A stretch of DNA of 64,000 nucleotides from Bacillota bacterium. Lineage in GTDB: Bacteria > Bacillota > Clostridia > Lachnospirales > Lachnospiraceae. Under the pieces are notes generated by a model, which did no database searches, had not been told where the DNA came from, and was given only the letters and a program-made list of their open reading frames with translations. How positions within the stretch are numbered: position 1 is the stretch's first letter; each line of letters begins with the position of its first letter. Positions 8,153 through 16,266 of this stretch are shown here, piece by piece. The DNA is taken from contig JAEZNB010000051.1 of NCBI GenBank assembly GCA_023441965.1, positions 53,638 through 117,637 on the forward strand, in the 5' to 3' direction. A program made the position numbers and the translations under genes.

Positions 8153-8997
8153 GAGCATTTGGTAAGATATGGTTGAGTATCGGTCTGATATCCCTTGCCC
8201 TGGGATTATGTTTATTAATCATTGCTTTTGCTTCAGGCTTCACCATGAGAAAGGTTGACACCTATTCCTTTGATGAGAGCTACCGGCAGGAGATCAAGGC
8301 ACTGGATTTCCGGATCAGCTATGGTCATGTACAGCTTGTGGAGGGCAATGAGTTCAGCATCGATGCAGATGGCCTCTATGAGGACGGAAGCTTTGAATCT
8401 TATGTCAGGGACGGTGTGTGGACCATCCGGGAGAAGAGCCGTCAGCAGGTAAAGCTGTTCGGATTACATCTGCCTGCAATTTCTATCTTTGGAGAACGGT
8501 TTGAACCGGATATCGTTATCACCCTTCCCAAAGACTATAAAGCCGAGGACATCAGGCTGGAGTTGGGAGCCGCAAGGCTGGAAGCTGGACGCCTAAGCTC
8601 TGATACCGGAAGCTTTATCCTCGGAGCGGGAGAAGCCCATATCAAGCAACTGGAGGTTCTAAAGAAATCCAGCTTTGATGTCGGTGCGGGTTATATGGAG
8701 CTTGGCAATGTGAACCTCCATAATATCAACGCAGACTGCGGCGTAGGATATATACAACTGGAGGGTATTGTGACCGGTGATAACAAGCTGGAATGCGGAG
8801 TAGGTAAGATCAGAATGGACCTGGAAGGCGATGTCGAAGGTTATTCCTATGAGATCGAGACCGGAATCGGTAATGTACGGGTAAACGGAAAGAATTATAT
8901 GGGAAGTGTGGAACGGAATGCACGGAAGGATTTCCTGGGAAGCTTCGATATGGAATGTGGAATAGGGAATATTACTTTAGAGATTCATTCATCATAA
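8149..8997 (+). CDS. DUF4097-family (LiaG-like) membrane-anchored beta-repeat protein
   Basis: This 282-residue protein has one N-terminal membrane helix (about 10-30) and an extracytoplasmic repetitive beta domain. Recurring short strands such as LELGAARLEAG, FDVGAGYMELG, ADCGVGYIQLEG and MECGIGNITLE are the signature of the DUF4097 'putative adhesin' fold, also seen in LiaG. The gene overlaps the HAAS gene by four bases and is followed by a PspC gene, so it sits in an envelope-stress type operon. It may be a scaffold or sensor on the outer face of the membrane. The word adhesin in the family name is not evidence of adhesion. Confidence 0.82.
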   Translation: MRAFGKIWLSIGLISLALGLCLLIIAFASGFTMRKVDTYSFDESYRQEIKALDFRISYGHVQLVEGNEFSIDADGLYEDGSFESYVRDGVWTIREKSRQQVKLFGLHLPAISIFGERFEPDIVITLPKDYKAEDIRLELGAARLEAGRLSSDTGSFILGAGEAHIKQLEVLKKSSFDVGAGYMELGNVNLHNINADCGVGYIQLEGIVTGDNKLECGVGKIRMDLEGDVEGYSYEIETGIGNVRVNGKNYMGSVERNARKDFLGSFDMECGIGNITLEIHSS

Positions 8998-9024
8998 AAA
9001 TGTGTATGGAAAGGAGGTTTAATC

Positions 9025-9207
9025 ATGGAACCTAAGAAATTATACAGATCCTCATCCAATCGGATGATTTGCGGAGTATGCGGAGGAATAGCAGAGTATC
9101 TCAATATTGATCCTACTGTCATCAGACTATTATGGGTGATATTCAGTGTCGTAGGCCTCGGTGTCCTGGTCTATATCGCTGCCGCAATTATTATGCCCAT
9201 GCAGTAA
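9025..9207 (+). CDS. PspC-domain small membrane protein
   Basis: The 60-residue protein is a bare PspC domain: KKLYRSSSNRMICGVCGGIAEY, then a helix turn ending in DPTVIRLLW and one long membrane segment (about 36-57). PspC proteins take part in the phage-shock response or, in Firmicutes, in LiaFSR-type cell envelope responses. AAAGGAGG lies 8 bases before the ATG. It closes the padR operon and a terminator follows within 40 bases. In the bare form it may interact with the DUF4097 and HAAS partners in the membrane, which is inference. Confidence 0.9.
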   Translation: MEPKKLYRSSSNRMICGVCGGIAEYLNIDPTVIRLLWVIFSVVGLGVLVYIAAAIIMPMQ

Positions 9208-9240
9208 ACAGGGCATAGGCCGGTGAATATGCAAGAGAGA

Positions 9241-9294
9241 AGGCTGCAGAAGTTCTGATCCCAAGGATCTGAACGGATGCAGCCTAACTGTTTT
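9241..9294 (+). terminator. terminator of the padR-pspC operon
   Basis: AGGCTGCA (9241-9248) pairs with TGCAGCCT (9278-9285), with an inner GTTCTGATCC/GGATCTGAAC stem. The run ACTGTTTTA follows. The T tract is modest, but the stem is long. Confidence 0.75.
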
Positions 9295-9325
9295 ATATTC
9301 CGGTATGTTATTGTGTCCCGATGAT

Positions 9326-9363
9326 AAGAAAAACACCATCCGGACAAGCACTTCCGGATGGTG
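9326..9363 (-). terminator. terminator of the cheX-cheY operon
   Basis: CACCATCCGG (9334-9343) and CCGGATGGTG (9354-9363) form a perfect 10-base stem. Read on the minus strand it is followed by TTTTTC, ending transcripts of the CheY-like gene at 9396. Confidence 0.88.
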
Positions 9364-9395
9364 GACCTTATCATAAAAGATGTATTCCTTTCGGT

Positions 9396-9752
9396 TTAAA
9401 TCACCTTATTGATGATCTCGATGATCTGTGTTGCTTCGAAGGGTTTTGCCAGGAATTCTGCTGCGCCGTACTTGATGGCATCCACCATCTTTGTCTTCTG
9501 TCCGGCAGCTGTTACCATGATGACCTTAGTAGCTTTATCAAACTCCATAATCTCCTTAAGTGCTGTTAAGCCATCCATAACGGGCATGGTGATATCCATA
9601 GTGGTGATGTCAGGATGCAGTTCCTTGAATTTTTCTACACCTTCTTCGCCATTGACAGCTTCTCCGATTACTTCGTGCCCATTTTCTTCTAAGATACTTC
9701 TAAGTATTTTTCGTGAAGTTCTGGAATCATCAACTAATAGTATCCTTGCCAT
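9396..9752 (-). CDS. single-domain CheY-like response regulator
   Basis: The 118-residue protein is only a receiver domain: acidic pair Asp8-Asp9, phosphoacceptor Asp53 in TTMDITMP, a Thr-Ala pair in VMVTAAG and Lys in FLAKPFE. With no output domain it must act by protein contact, as CheY does at the flagellar switch or on another partner. It is 12 bases after the CheX-like gene and co-transcribed with it, so that phosphatase probably removes its phosphate. No kinase or flagellar gene is nearby. AGGAGG precedes the ATG. Confidence 0.93.
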   Translation of the reverse strand: MARILLVDDSRTSRKILRSILEENGHEVIGEAVNGEEGVEKFKELHPDITTMDITMPVMDGLTALKEIMEFDKATKVIMVTAAGQKTKMVDAIKYGAAEFLAKPFEATQIIEIINKVI

Positions 9753-9764
9753 GATCTAACCCTC

Positions 9765-10652
9765 CTAATTTATCTCGACCTTATTGTTAAATGCAACTAG
9801 TAAGTCGGACTGCTTTCCATCTATAACGACAGGAACTACATACACATCACCGGTTGATGTCAGTACCTGATTGGAGTAGTACAGCGGAGGAGTCATATCA
9901 ATATGTACATTCTCTAAGCTTAATTTAGATGCGAACAAGCCGTTGGTGCAATTGATAAACTCACAAACTGAATCAAAGGCGTCCTCATCCATCTCGGTAA
10001 AGTCTTCCTTAGCAAAAGGAATGGCTAAGGATAAGAGCTCCTTGTTCTCACATGCAAAGCCGACAAATATCATGTGGTCTCCCACCATATTCTGGCAAGC
10101 CAGGTTACCGAAAGAATACTTGGAGGTCTTATATGCCTTTTTCAACATAATGTCATTATTAATGAAGCGAATGATATTGCGGATGGCAAGGCTGATGCAA
10201 TCATAGCCAAAGGAATCCTCCGCTTCTACAAATACCGGAATGATCCGGTCGATATCTCCGGACTTTAATGCTTCCAGATCTGAGTCTGATAAATTCTCAT
10301 CCTTCTTATAGCTTTCCAGACAGGCTTCAATCTCATCCATGGCCATAAGGTTTTTATCAGCAAGCACCTGTATGAATTTCAGATAGGGATTGCCCTGCAG
10401 ATTAAGAAGATAGTTTACTTCCTCTGTTAACAGATAACCCTTTTCGATTGCAATATCACCAAAGCGACGATCCATCTTTTTCTGGAGCTCATTCAGTTCA
10501 TCCGCTTGTTTTGTGGTAAGTAATTTCTCGGCAACAGCAATCAATCCTAATTTTGCGCGGGAGCTTTTCTGCTGTTCTAGTACGATTTCCAACTGAGATT
10601 GAGAAATTTTATTCTTTTCAACTAAATAATGCCCAAAATACTGTCCGAACAT
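9765..10652 (-). CDS. CheX-type chemotaxis phosphatase with MshEN-like N-terminal repeats
   Basis: This 295-residue protein starts at the ATG at 10652, seven bases after AAGGAGA. The frame is open further upstream but has no better ribosome site. The C-terminal half (about 150-295) looks like the CheC/CheX/FliY phosphatase fold that dephosphorylates CheY. The N-terminal third contains three spaced segments of one type: FGHYLVEKNKIS (6-17), LGLIAVAEKLLTT (35-47) and RFGDIAIEKGYLLTEE (63-78). They resemble the MshEN domain of type II/IV secretion ATPases, some of which bind cyclic di-GMP. Pairing with the CheY gene supports the phosphatase reading. Nucleotide binding is only a hypothesis. Confidence 0.75.
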   Translation of the reverse strand: MFGQYFGHYLVEKNKISQSQLEIVLEQQKSSRAKLGLIAVAEKLLTTKQADELNELQKKMDRRFGDIAIEKGYLLTEEVNYLLNLQGNPYLKFIQVLADKNLMAMDEIEACLESYKKDENLSDSDLEALKSGDIDRIIPVFVEAEDSFGYDCISLAIRNIIRFINNDIMLKKAYKTSKYSFGNLACQNMVGDHMIFVGFACENKELLSLAIPFAKEDFTEMDEDAFDSVCEFINCTNGLFASKLSLENVHIDMTPPLYYSNQVLTSTGDVYVVPVVIDGKQSDLLVAFNNKVEIN

Positions 10653-10928
10653 GCTATTTCTCCTTTCGTAATCCGATATCATCTTTGACATTCTAAAAGC
10701 GGACAACGATTTAACCCATGCCGCTCTGTCTTATGTTTTATGTATGCCCCAATACCGTTAACATAATATTTTTCATCCTAGAATGTTCACATACTAATAA
10801 TATACAACAAAACCTTTAAAAAATATAGTCTTTATTTTAAATAATTACAAAATTTTTCGTTTTTCTATGCATAATTTATTTCACCTTTACAGAAAAGATA
10901 TTTAGAGCCCAATCAGGCGAAAAACTGG

Positions 10929-10957
10929 GTGACATTTATGCCCATCTATGGTAAAGT
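10929..10957 (+). promoter_or_regulatory. candidate sigma-A promoter for argS
   Basis: GTGACA (10929-10934) and TAAAGT (10952-10957) are 17 bases apart, 65 bases upstream of the argS ATG. They sit in the 369-base divergent gap between the cheX-like gene and argS. The rest of that gap is AT-rich (10740-10870 especially). No clear promoter for the minus strand could be picked out there. Confidence 0.5.
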
Positions 10958-11021
10958 AATGCTTAAAGCCAAGTGTGATATAGAACACAATTTTCATTGT
11001 AAGGACAGAATGGAGAGTAAT

Positions 11022-12791
11022 ATGAAGAAGATAATTGATATGATATCCGAAGAACTGATGAAGGCCTTTGAGCAGAAGGGCTACGAAGCAAAGTATGGTC
11101 AGGTTACCCTGTCCAACCGGCCAGATTTATGTCAATATCAATGTAATGGTGCCCTGGCTGCCGCGAAGCAGTACAGAACGGCGCCGATAAAAATAGCTCA
11201 GGAAATCGTGGAACAGCTGGCAGGGAATCATCTGATCAAGGAGATAACGGCAATTCTGCCAGGTTTTATCAATATCACCTTAAATGAGGAGTTTCTGGCA
11301 GGATATTTGAATGACATGATGGTAGTGGAGGGCTTCGGCTGCGATAAGCTGGCTCATCCCAAGACAGTAATCCTTGATTACGGCGGTGCCAACATCGCAA
11401 AGCCGCTGCATGTCGGACATCTGCGTTCAGCGATTATAGGCGAGAGTGTAAAGAGAATTCACAGATTTCTGGGAAACAAGGTCATCGGAGATGCCCATCT
11501 GGGAGACTGGGGTACTCCCATGGGACTGATCATCGCCGAATTAAAGCGCAGGAAACCGGATCTGATATACTTTGATGACAGCTACAGCGGTGAATATCCG
11601 TCAGAGGCACCCTTTGATATCTCCGAGCTGGAGGAGTATTATCCTGCTGCGAGCACTTATTCCAAGGAGAACCCGGAGTTCAGGGAAGAAGCCAAGCAGA
11701 TTACTGTGCAGCTTCAGAACGGGCACAGGGGATACGTTGCCCTGTGGAAGCATATCCGTGCCGTTTCGGTAACGGATCTGGTAAGGATCTACCGCAGCCT
11801 GAATGTAGACTTTGAGCTCTGGAAATCGGAGAGTGATGCCCAACCATATATCCCGGATATGATCAAGTATCTGAAGGATAATCATTATGCTACGATCAGC
11901 GAAGGTGCCCTGGTGGTTGAGGTCAAGGAGGAAACCGATACGAGGGAGATTCCTCCCTGCATGATCTTAAAATCAGATGGTGCAACGCTGTACAATACCA
12001 CAGACCTGGCTACCATTGTGGAGAGGATGAAGCTTTTCCAGCCTGACCGTATCATCTATTTTACGGATAAGAGACAGGAGCTGTATTTTGAGACCGTATT
12101 CCGTTGTGCAAGGAAAACCAAGCTGGTCAATGAGGATACGGAGCTTAGCTACATCGGCTTTGGTACAATGAACGGCAAGGACGGTAAGCCCTTTAAAACC
12201 AGAGAGGGCGGAGTCATGCGTCTGGAATACCTAATCAATAACGTTTATGATGAGGTATACAAGAAAATCATGGAGAATCGCAGCATGTCCGAGGATGAGG
12301 CGAAGAAGGTAGCCGCAATCGTCGGAATGGCAGCGCTCAAATATGGAGATCTGTCCAATCAGGCCTCTAAGGACTATGTATTTGATATAGACCGCTTCAC
12401 CTCCTTCGAGGGTGATACCGGTCCCTATATCCTGTATACCATCGTCAGAATCAAATCTATCCTGGCGAAATATAAGGAGCTGGGTAAGAATACAGCGACC
12501 GGACCTGTAATCAGGCCGGCAGCAGGAGCTTCAGAGACTGCGCTGATGCTGGAGCTGGCGAAGTTCAGCGATATCATCATGCAAGCCTATGAGGAGACAG
12601 CGCCTCATAGAATCTGCGCATATATCTATGATTTGGCCAATGCCTTCTCAAGCTTTTATCATGATACAAAGATCATAAGTGAAGAGGATGAGCAGAAGCA
12701 GGCCTCCTGGATCTCCCTGATCAGTCTGGTGCTTCAGGTACTGCTGACAGGAATTGACCTGCTTGGAATAGAAGCTCCCGATAGAATGTAA
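11022..12791 (+). CDS. argS: arginyl-tRNA synthetase
   Basis: The enzyme charges tRNA-Arg with arginine using ATP. The 589-residue protein has the class I signature HVGH within GGANIAKPLHVGHLRS, with its N-terminal tRNA-recognition domain before it. The catalytic domain then shows FKTREGG in the KMSKS position, and the DALR anticodon-binding domain is at the C-terminus. The frame is open to 10929, but the ATG at 11022 after GGAGAG gives MKKIIDMISEEL, the usual start for this family. An ATG four codons earlier is the alternative. A terminator follows. It stands alone, divergent from the cheX-cheY pair. Confidence 0.96.
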   Translation: MKKIIDMISEELMKAFEQKGYEAKYGQVTLSNRPDLCQYQCNGALAAAKQYRTAPIKIAQEIVEQLAGNHLIKEITAILPGFINITLNEEFLAGYLNDMMVVEGFGCDKLAHPKTVILDYGGANIAKPLHVGHLRSAIIGESVKRIHRFLGNKVIGDAHLGDWGTPMGLIIAELKRRKPDLIYFDDSYSGEYPSEAPFDISELEEYYPAASTYSKENPEFREEAKQITVQLQNGHRGYVALWKHIRAVSVTDLVRIYRSLNVDFELWKSESDAQPYIPDMIKYLKDNHYATISEGALVVEVKEETDTREIPPCMILKSDGATLYNTTDLATIVERMKLFQPDRIIYFTDKRQELYFETVFRCARKTKLVNEDTELSYIGFGTMNGKDGKPFKTREGGVMRLEYLINNVYDEVYKKIMENRSMSEDEAKKVAAIVGMAALKYGDLSNQASKDYVFDIDRFTSFEGDTGPYILYTIVRIKSILAKYKELGKNTATGPVIRPAAGASETALMLELAKFSDIIMQAYEETAPHRICAYIYDLANAFSSFYHDTKIISEEDEQKQASWISLISLVLQVLLTGIDLLGIEAPDRM

Positions 12792-12806
12792 TAGGTAACG
12801 GCATAT

Positions 12807-12850
12807 ACCGGTCAGTGGGTTTGTATAGGAACCGGCTGACCGGTGTTTTA
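12807..12850 (+). terminator. terminator after argS
   Basis: ACCGGTCAG (12807-12815) pairs with CTGACCGGT (12836-12844), and GTTTTA follows. The T tract is short, so efficiency is uncertain. Confidence 0.7.
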
Positions 12851-12926
12851 CATGACGGCTTGCCGGTTTAGAAAGACAGCTATAACATAGGTAAGGATTT
12901 TTCATAAGAGGAAGGGAGGTGTTCGG

Positions 12927-14279
12927 ATGTTCATAAAGAGAAGTACAGAGCTGAAGCAGCTGAAAATGCAGTATGAGAATCCGGCATCAAGCCTGGTGAT
13001 TCTGTATGGCAGGAGGGGAATCGGAAAGACAACCCTTCTGAAAGAATTTATGACGGATAAGCCGGCATATTATTATGCCTGTACGGATTGTGCACAGCCG
13101 ATGCAGCTTAGCAGGATGATAACAGACTGGCAGACTGTCGGTATTCCTGCCGGAAGCTATGTGGATTATCACAGTCTTTTTGAAGCTCTTGCCGAACCTG
13201 ACCGTAAGATTGTGATTGTTCTGGATGAGTTCCATCTGTTAGTGAAGGAGGGCTCAGAGTTTTTGGATGCAGTCAGCAGACTTCCTAAGCTTCCGGGGCC
13301 TGTGATGCTCATCCTTTGTTCCTCGTCCATCCGCTTTGTTGAGAATGAGATGATCGGCTGGATGGGAGCGGCAGCCTCCCAGATCAGCTCCTATCTGAAG
13401 CTGAAGGAATTTACCTTTGTGGACTTTATCAATCGTTTTCCCAAATCCAATGTTGAGACCTGTATCCATATCAAGGGCATTCTGGGTGGGATTCCGGACT
13501 ATCTGGAGGAATGGAAGGAAGGCAGATCTGTAAAGGAGAACATCATTACAGCCATTCTGGATAAAAACAGCAGGCTGTATCAGGAGCCTCAGCATTATCT
13601 GAAGCAGGAGCTTAGGGAGACATGGGTCTATAATACCCTTCTGGCCTCTCTGGCAGAGGGAAACAATAAGTTGAATGAGCTTCATAATCATACTGGTTAT
13701 TCTCGGGCGAAAATCCTGGTTTACCTGAAACATCTTATCGCCATGGATATTGTGGAGAAGCTGGTGTCACTGGAGGAGGATGGCAGAGAAAATGCCAAGA
13801 AGGGACTCTACCGGATCAAGGACAATTTCCTGCATTTCTGGTACCGCTTCGTTTTTCCTTACCTGACAGAGCTGGAGCAGGGGCTGAAGGAGAAGGTATA
13901 TGCTACTTATGTAAGTCCCGGTTTGGATGAATATATGGAAGAATACTTTTCCGATGTTTGCATGGAGTATCTGAAGCTGATGAATCAGCATGACAGGCTG
14001 AAGGCCAAATATCAGTGGTGGGACCGTTGGTTTGGGAAGAAGGGCACCATTGACATTATCGCCAAGAGCAATCAGGGAGCTACTCTGGCAGGAATATGCA
14101 TCTGGAAGGACAGGCCTGCAGGGACAGAGGATTACGAGGACCTTACTACCCTTGCAGGGGAGGCCGGTCTGAAGCCGGAGCTTTATTATCTTTTCTCCAA
14201 ACATGGTTTCTCCGATGAGCTTGCCGGTCTTGCCCGTGACAGGGAGGAGCTGATCCTTGTAGGCTTAGAGGAGCTCTAG
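12927..14279 (+). CDS. AAA ATPase with C-terminal DUF234 domain
   Basis: The 450-residue protein has a Walker A motif GRRGIGKTT at residues 28-36, a Walker B segment IVIVLDEFH near 92-100 and a C-terminal DUF234 region (about 300-450). The ATPase belongs to the archaeal-type/STAND-like group (COG1672), common as solitary genes in Clostridia. The C-terminal stretch GTIDIIA followed by AGICIWK resembles the acid and lysine spacing of PD-(D/E)XK nuclease folds, to which DUF234 has been likened. GAAGGGAGG precedes the ATG. The cellular role is unknown. A second AAA gene follows 74 bases later. Confidence 0.8.
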   Translation: MFIKRSTELKQLKMQYENPASSLVILYGRRGIGKTTLLKEFMTDKPAYYYACTDCAQPMQLSRMITDWQTVGIPAGSYVDYHSLFEALAEPDRKIVIVLDEFHLLVKEGSEFLDAVSRLPKLPGPVMLILCSSSIRFVENEMIGWMGAAASQISSYLKLKEFTFVDFINRFPKSNVETCIHIKGILGGIPDYLEEWKEGRSVKENIITAILDKNSRLYQEPQHYLKQELRETWVYNTLLASLAEGNNKLNELHNHTGYSRAKILVYLKHLIAMDIVEKLVSLEEDGRENAKKGLYRIKDNFLHFWYRFVFPYLTELEQGLKEKVYATYVSPGLDEYMEEYFSDVCMEYLKLMNQHDRLKAKYQWWDRWFGKKGTIDIIAKSNQGATLAGICIWKDRPAGTEDYEDLTTLAGEAGLKPELYYLFSKHGFSDELAGLARDREELILVGLEEL

Positions 14280-14353
14280 GAGAAGGAAGCTAGGCAGTCT
14301 TACATAGACAAAAGAATAATGGGCCGTAAGTGGAAGGCCGATGGAGGTAGTGT

Positions 14354-15691
14354 GTGTATCGTTTGATTTCGAAATTAGTGGTATATAAAAATCTTGGCAA
14401 GGACTGTCTGCTTTATGAGCTGGCAGACCTGATCAAGGAGCTGGACGGCTCACCCAAGGAGGGACAGGCGGCAGGAATTGCCAGAGAGGAGATCACCTCC
14501 CGGATTTATTCCTTGATCAACCGTCTTTTGGAGCTGGCTACCGTTTATGGCTTTGATACGAATCTGTGGCATAATTATCTTGCTTATCTTCTGGCAACCT
14601 GTGAAAATCCCTTCAGCCTGACCTGTGAGAAGGTTGGAGCCAAGGAGGGGACGGTCAACCGTTTTGCCAAGAGTGATTTTCTGATTTTCAAGTCCTTATT
14701 TGATTATGATTTCGGCCCCTTGGAAAGAGAGCTGCAGATCAACTGCTTTTCCATTATCACTGATTATCAGGCCATACCGAAGGGCAGCGGCAGATACCAT
14801 AAGAACGTCAGTGATAAGGTCCGGCTCTTAAGCAGCCAGATCAGTGCTGCCTCGGATGAGGAGGAAATTTTCCGGATCGTAACCGGCTTTTATCAGGATT
14901 ATGGGGTCGGAAAATTCGGTCTGAACAAAGCCTTCCGGATCAGGAAGGACCAGGGGCAGGTAGATATCTTCCCGATTACCAATACTCAGGAGGTCCTTTT
15001 GTCGGACCTGGTCGGTTACGAGCTGCAAAAGCGTAAGCTGGTCGAGAACACGGAGGCCTTTGTACATGGAAGAAAGGCCAATAATGTGTTACTCTTCGGA
15101 GACAGCGGAACCGGTAAGTCCACTGCCGTGAAAGCCATACTGAATGAATATTATGCCCAGGGTTTAAGAATGATAGAAATATACAAGCACCAGTTTGAGG
15201 ATCTGTCTGCTGTCATCTCCCAGATCAAGAATAGAAATTATAAGTTCATCATCTATATGGATGATCTGTCCTTTGAGGAGTTTGAGATAGAGTATAAATA
15301 TCTGAAGGCTGTCATCGAGGGTGGTCTTGAGACAAAGCCGGATAATGTCCTGATTTATGCCACCTCGAACCGCAGACACTTAATCCGAGAGACCTGGAAT
15401 GACCGATCTGATATGGAGACTACAGGGGAGATCCATCGTTCTGACACCATGCAGGAGAAGCTTTCTCTGGTTGCAAGGTTTGGCATCACCATTAATTTTC
15501 CGGCTCCCGACAAGAAGGACTATCTGCGGATTGTGAAGCAGCTGGCTGAACGGCAGGGTGTGATCGGACTGACAGAAGAGGAGCTGTTTGCAGAGGCAGG
15601 AAAGTGGGAATTATACCATGGTGGAATGTCAGGACGTACAGCCCAGCAATTTATTCATTATCTTGCAGGCAGGGCAGAGCCGAAGGCATGA
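14354..15691 (+). CDS. DUF815-family AAA+ ATPase
   Basis: The 445-residue protein matches the DUF815 (COG2607) family of predicted AAA+ ATPases. An N-terminal helical region of about 200 residues is followed by Walker A GDSGTGKST near 250-258, Walker B IYMDDLSFE near 302, and a sensor segment ATSNRRH near 335. The start is GTG at 14354, six bases after GGAGG; there is no ATG nearby. It follows another ATPase gene in the same direction and may form an operon with it. The family has no established substrate. Confidence 0.82.
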   Translation: MYRLISKLVVYKNLGKDCLLYELADLIKELDGSPKEGQAAGIAREEITSRIYSLINRLLELATVYGFDTNLWHNYLAYLLATCENPFSLTCEKVGAKEGTVNRFAKSDFLIFKSLFDYDFGPLERELQINCFSIITDYQAIPKGSGRYHKNVSDKVRLLSSQISAASDEEEIFRIVTGFYQDYGVGKFGLNKAFRIRKDQGQVDIFPITNTQEVLLSDLVGYELQKRKLVENTEAFVHGRKANNVLLFGDSGTGKSTAVKAILNEYYAQGLRMIEIYKHQFEDLSAVISQIKNRNYKFIIYMDDLSFEEFEIEYKYLKAVIEGGLETKPDNVLIYATSNRRHLIRETWNDRSDMETTGEIHRSDTMQEKLSLVARFGITINFPAPDKKDYLRIVKQLAERQGVIGLTEEELFAEAGKWELYHGGMSGRTAQQFIHYLAGRAEPKA

Positions 15692-15779
15692 TAAGTCATA
15701 TTTAAGTTGACAATATTTATAATTATACATTTTTGTGCCGATGGCTTTCTTCACTGGTATCGGCGGCAAGGAGGATGAA

Positions 15780-16175
15780 ATGGATAAATACAGAGTTCTG
15801 GTAAAAGGGATTGTAAAGTACGATGAGAGGTATCTTATAGTCAGACGCTGGTATGATGACCGGATTTCGGAGCCCTATCAATGGAATTTTATCGATGGAT
15901 ACCTGGATTTCGGAGAGGCACCGGATAAAGCGGTTCTAAGACTGATCTTTGAACAGACAGGGTTATCGGTTACCATCGATCGTCCTCTTTATACCTGGTC
16001 CTTTATGACAGGGGATGTATTTAATATCGGGATCAGCTATCTGTGCCTGGCAACGATGGATACCGTGCTTTTATCGGAAGAGCTGAATGACTTCCGGTGG
16101 ATTCAGAGAGAGGAATTCAGTGATTATCTTAGTGATAAGATCATGGAGGATATTGAGAGAATCGAGTGGATGTAG
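15780..16175 (+). CDS. NUDIX-fold protein with altered Nudix box
   Basis: The 131-residue protein has the fold pattern of NUDIX hydrolases: YRVLVKGIVKY, then a central GYLDFGE and the helix RLIFEQTGL. The standard box is G-x5-E-x7-REUxEE-x-GU. Here the positions read R-L-I-F-E-Q, so the first and last of the three Glu are Leu and Gln. Mg-dependent hydrolysis may therefore be weak or lost, and the protein could be a binding or sensing member. The ATG at 15780 sits five bases after AAGGAGG. The next gene downstream is pyrC, about 90 bases away. Confidence 0.75.
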   Translation: MDKYRVLVKGIVKYDERYLIVRRWYDDRISEPYQWNFIDGYLDFGEAPDKAVLRLIFEQTGLSVTIDRPLYTWSFMTGDVFNIGISYLCLATMDTVLLSEELNDFRWIQREEFSDYLSDKIMEDIERIEWM

Positions 16176-16266
16176 CAGCGGAAGGCTGTGGTGCTGATGA
16201 AATTCCTTCATCGGCGGGCAGAAGGAGCCGTACAGAGGAAGGCAGAGGGAGGGCAAGGCAGCTAAG

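Noticed and set aside
15707..15735. promoter for the NUDIX gene at TTGACA 15707-15712
   Set aside because: TATAAT lies only 5 bases later and no -10 box sits at 16-18 bases.
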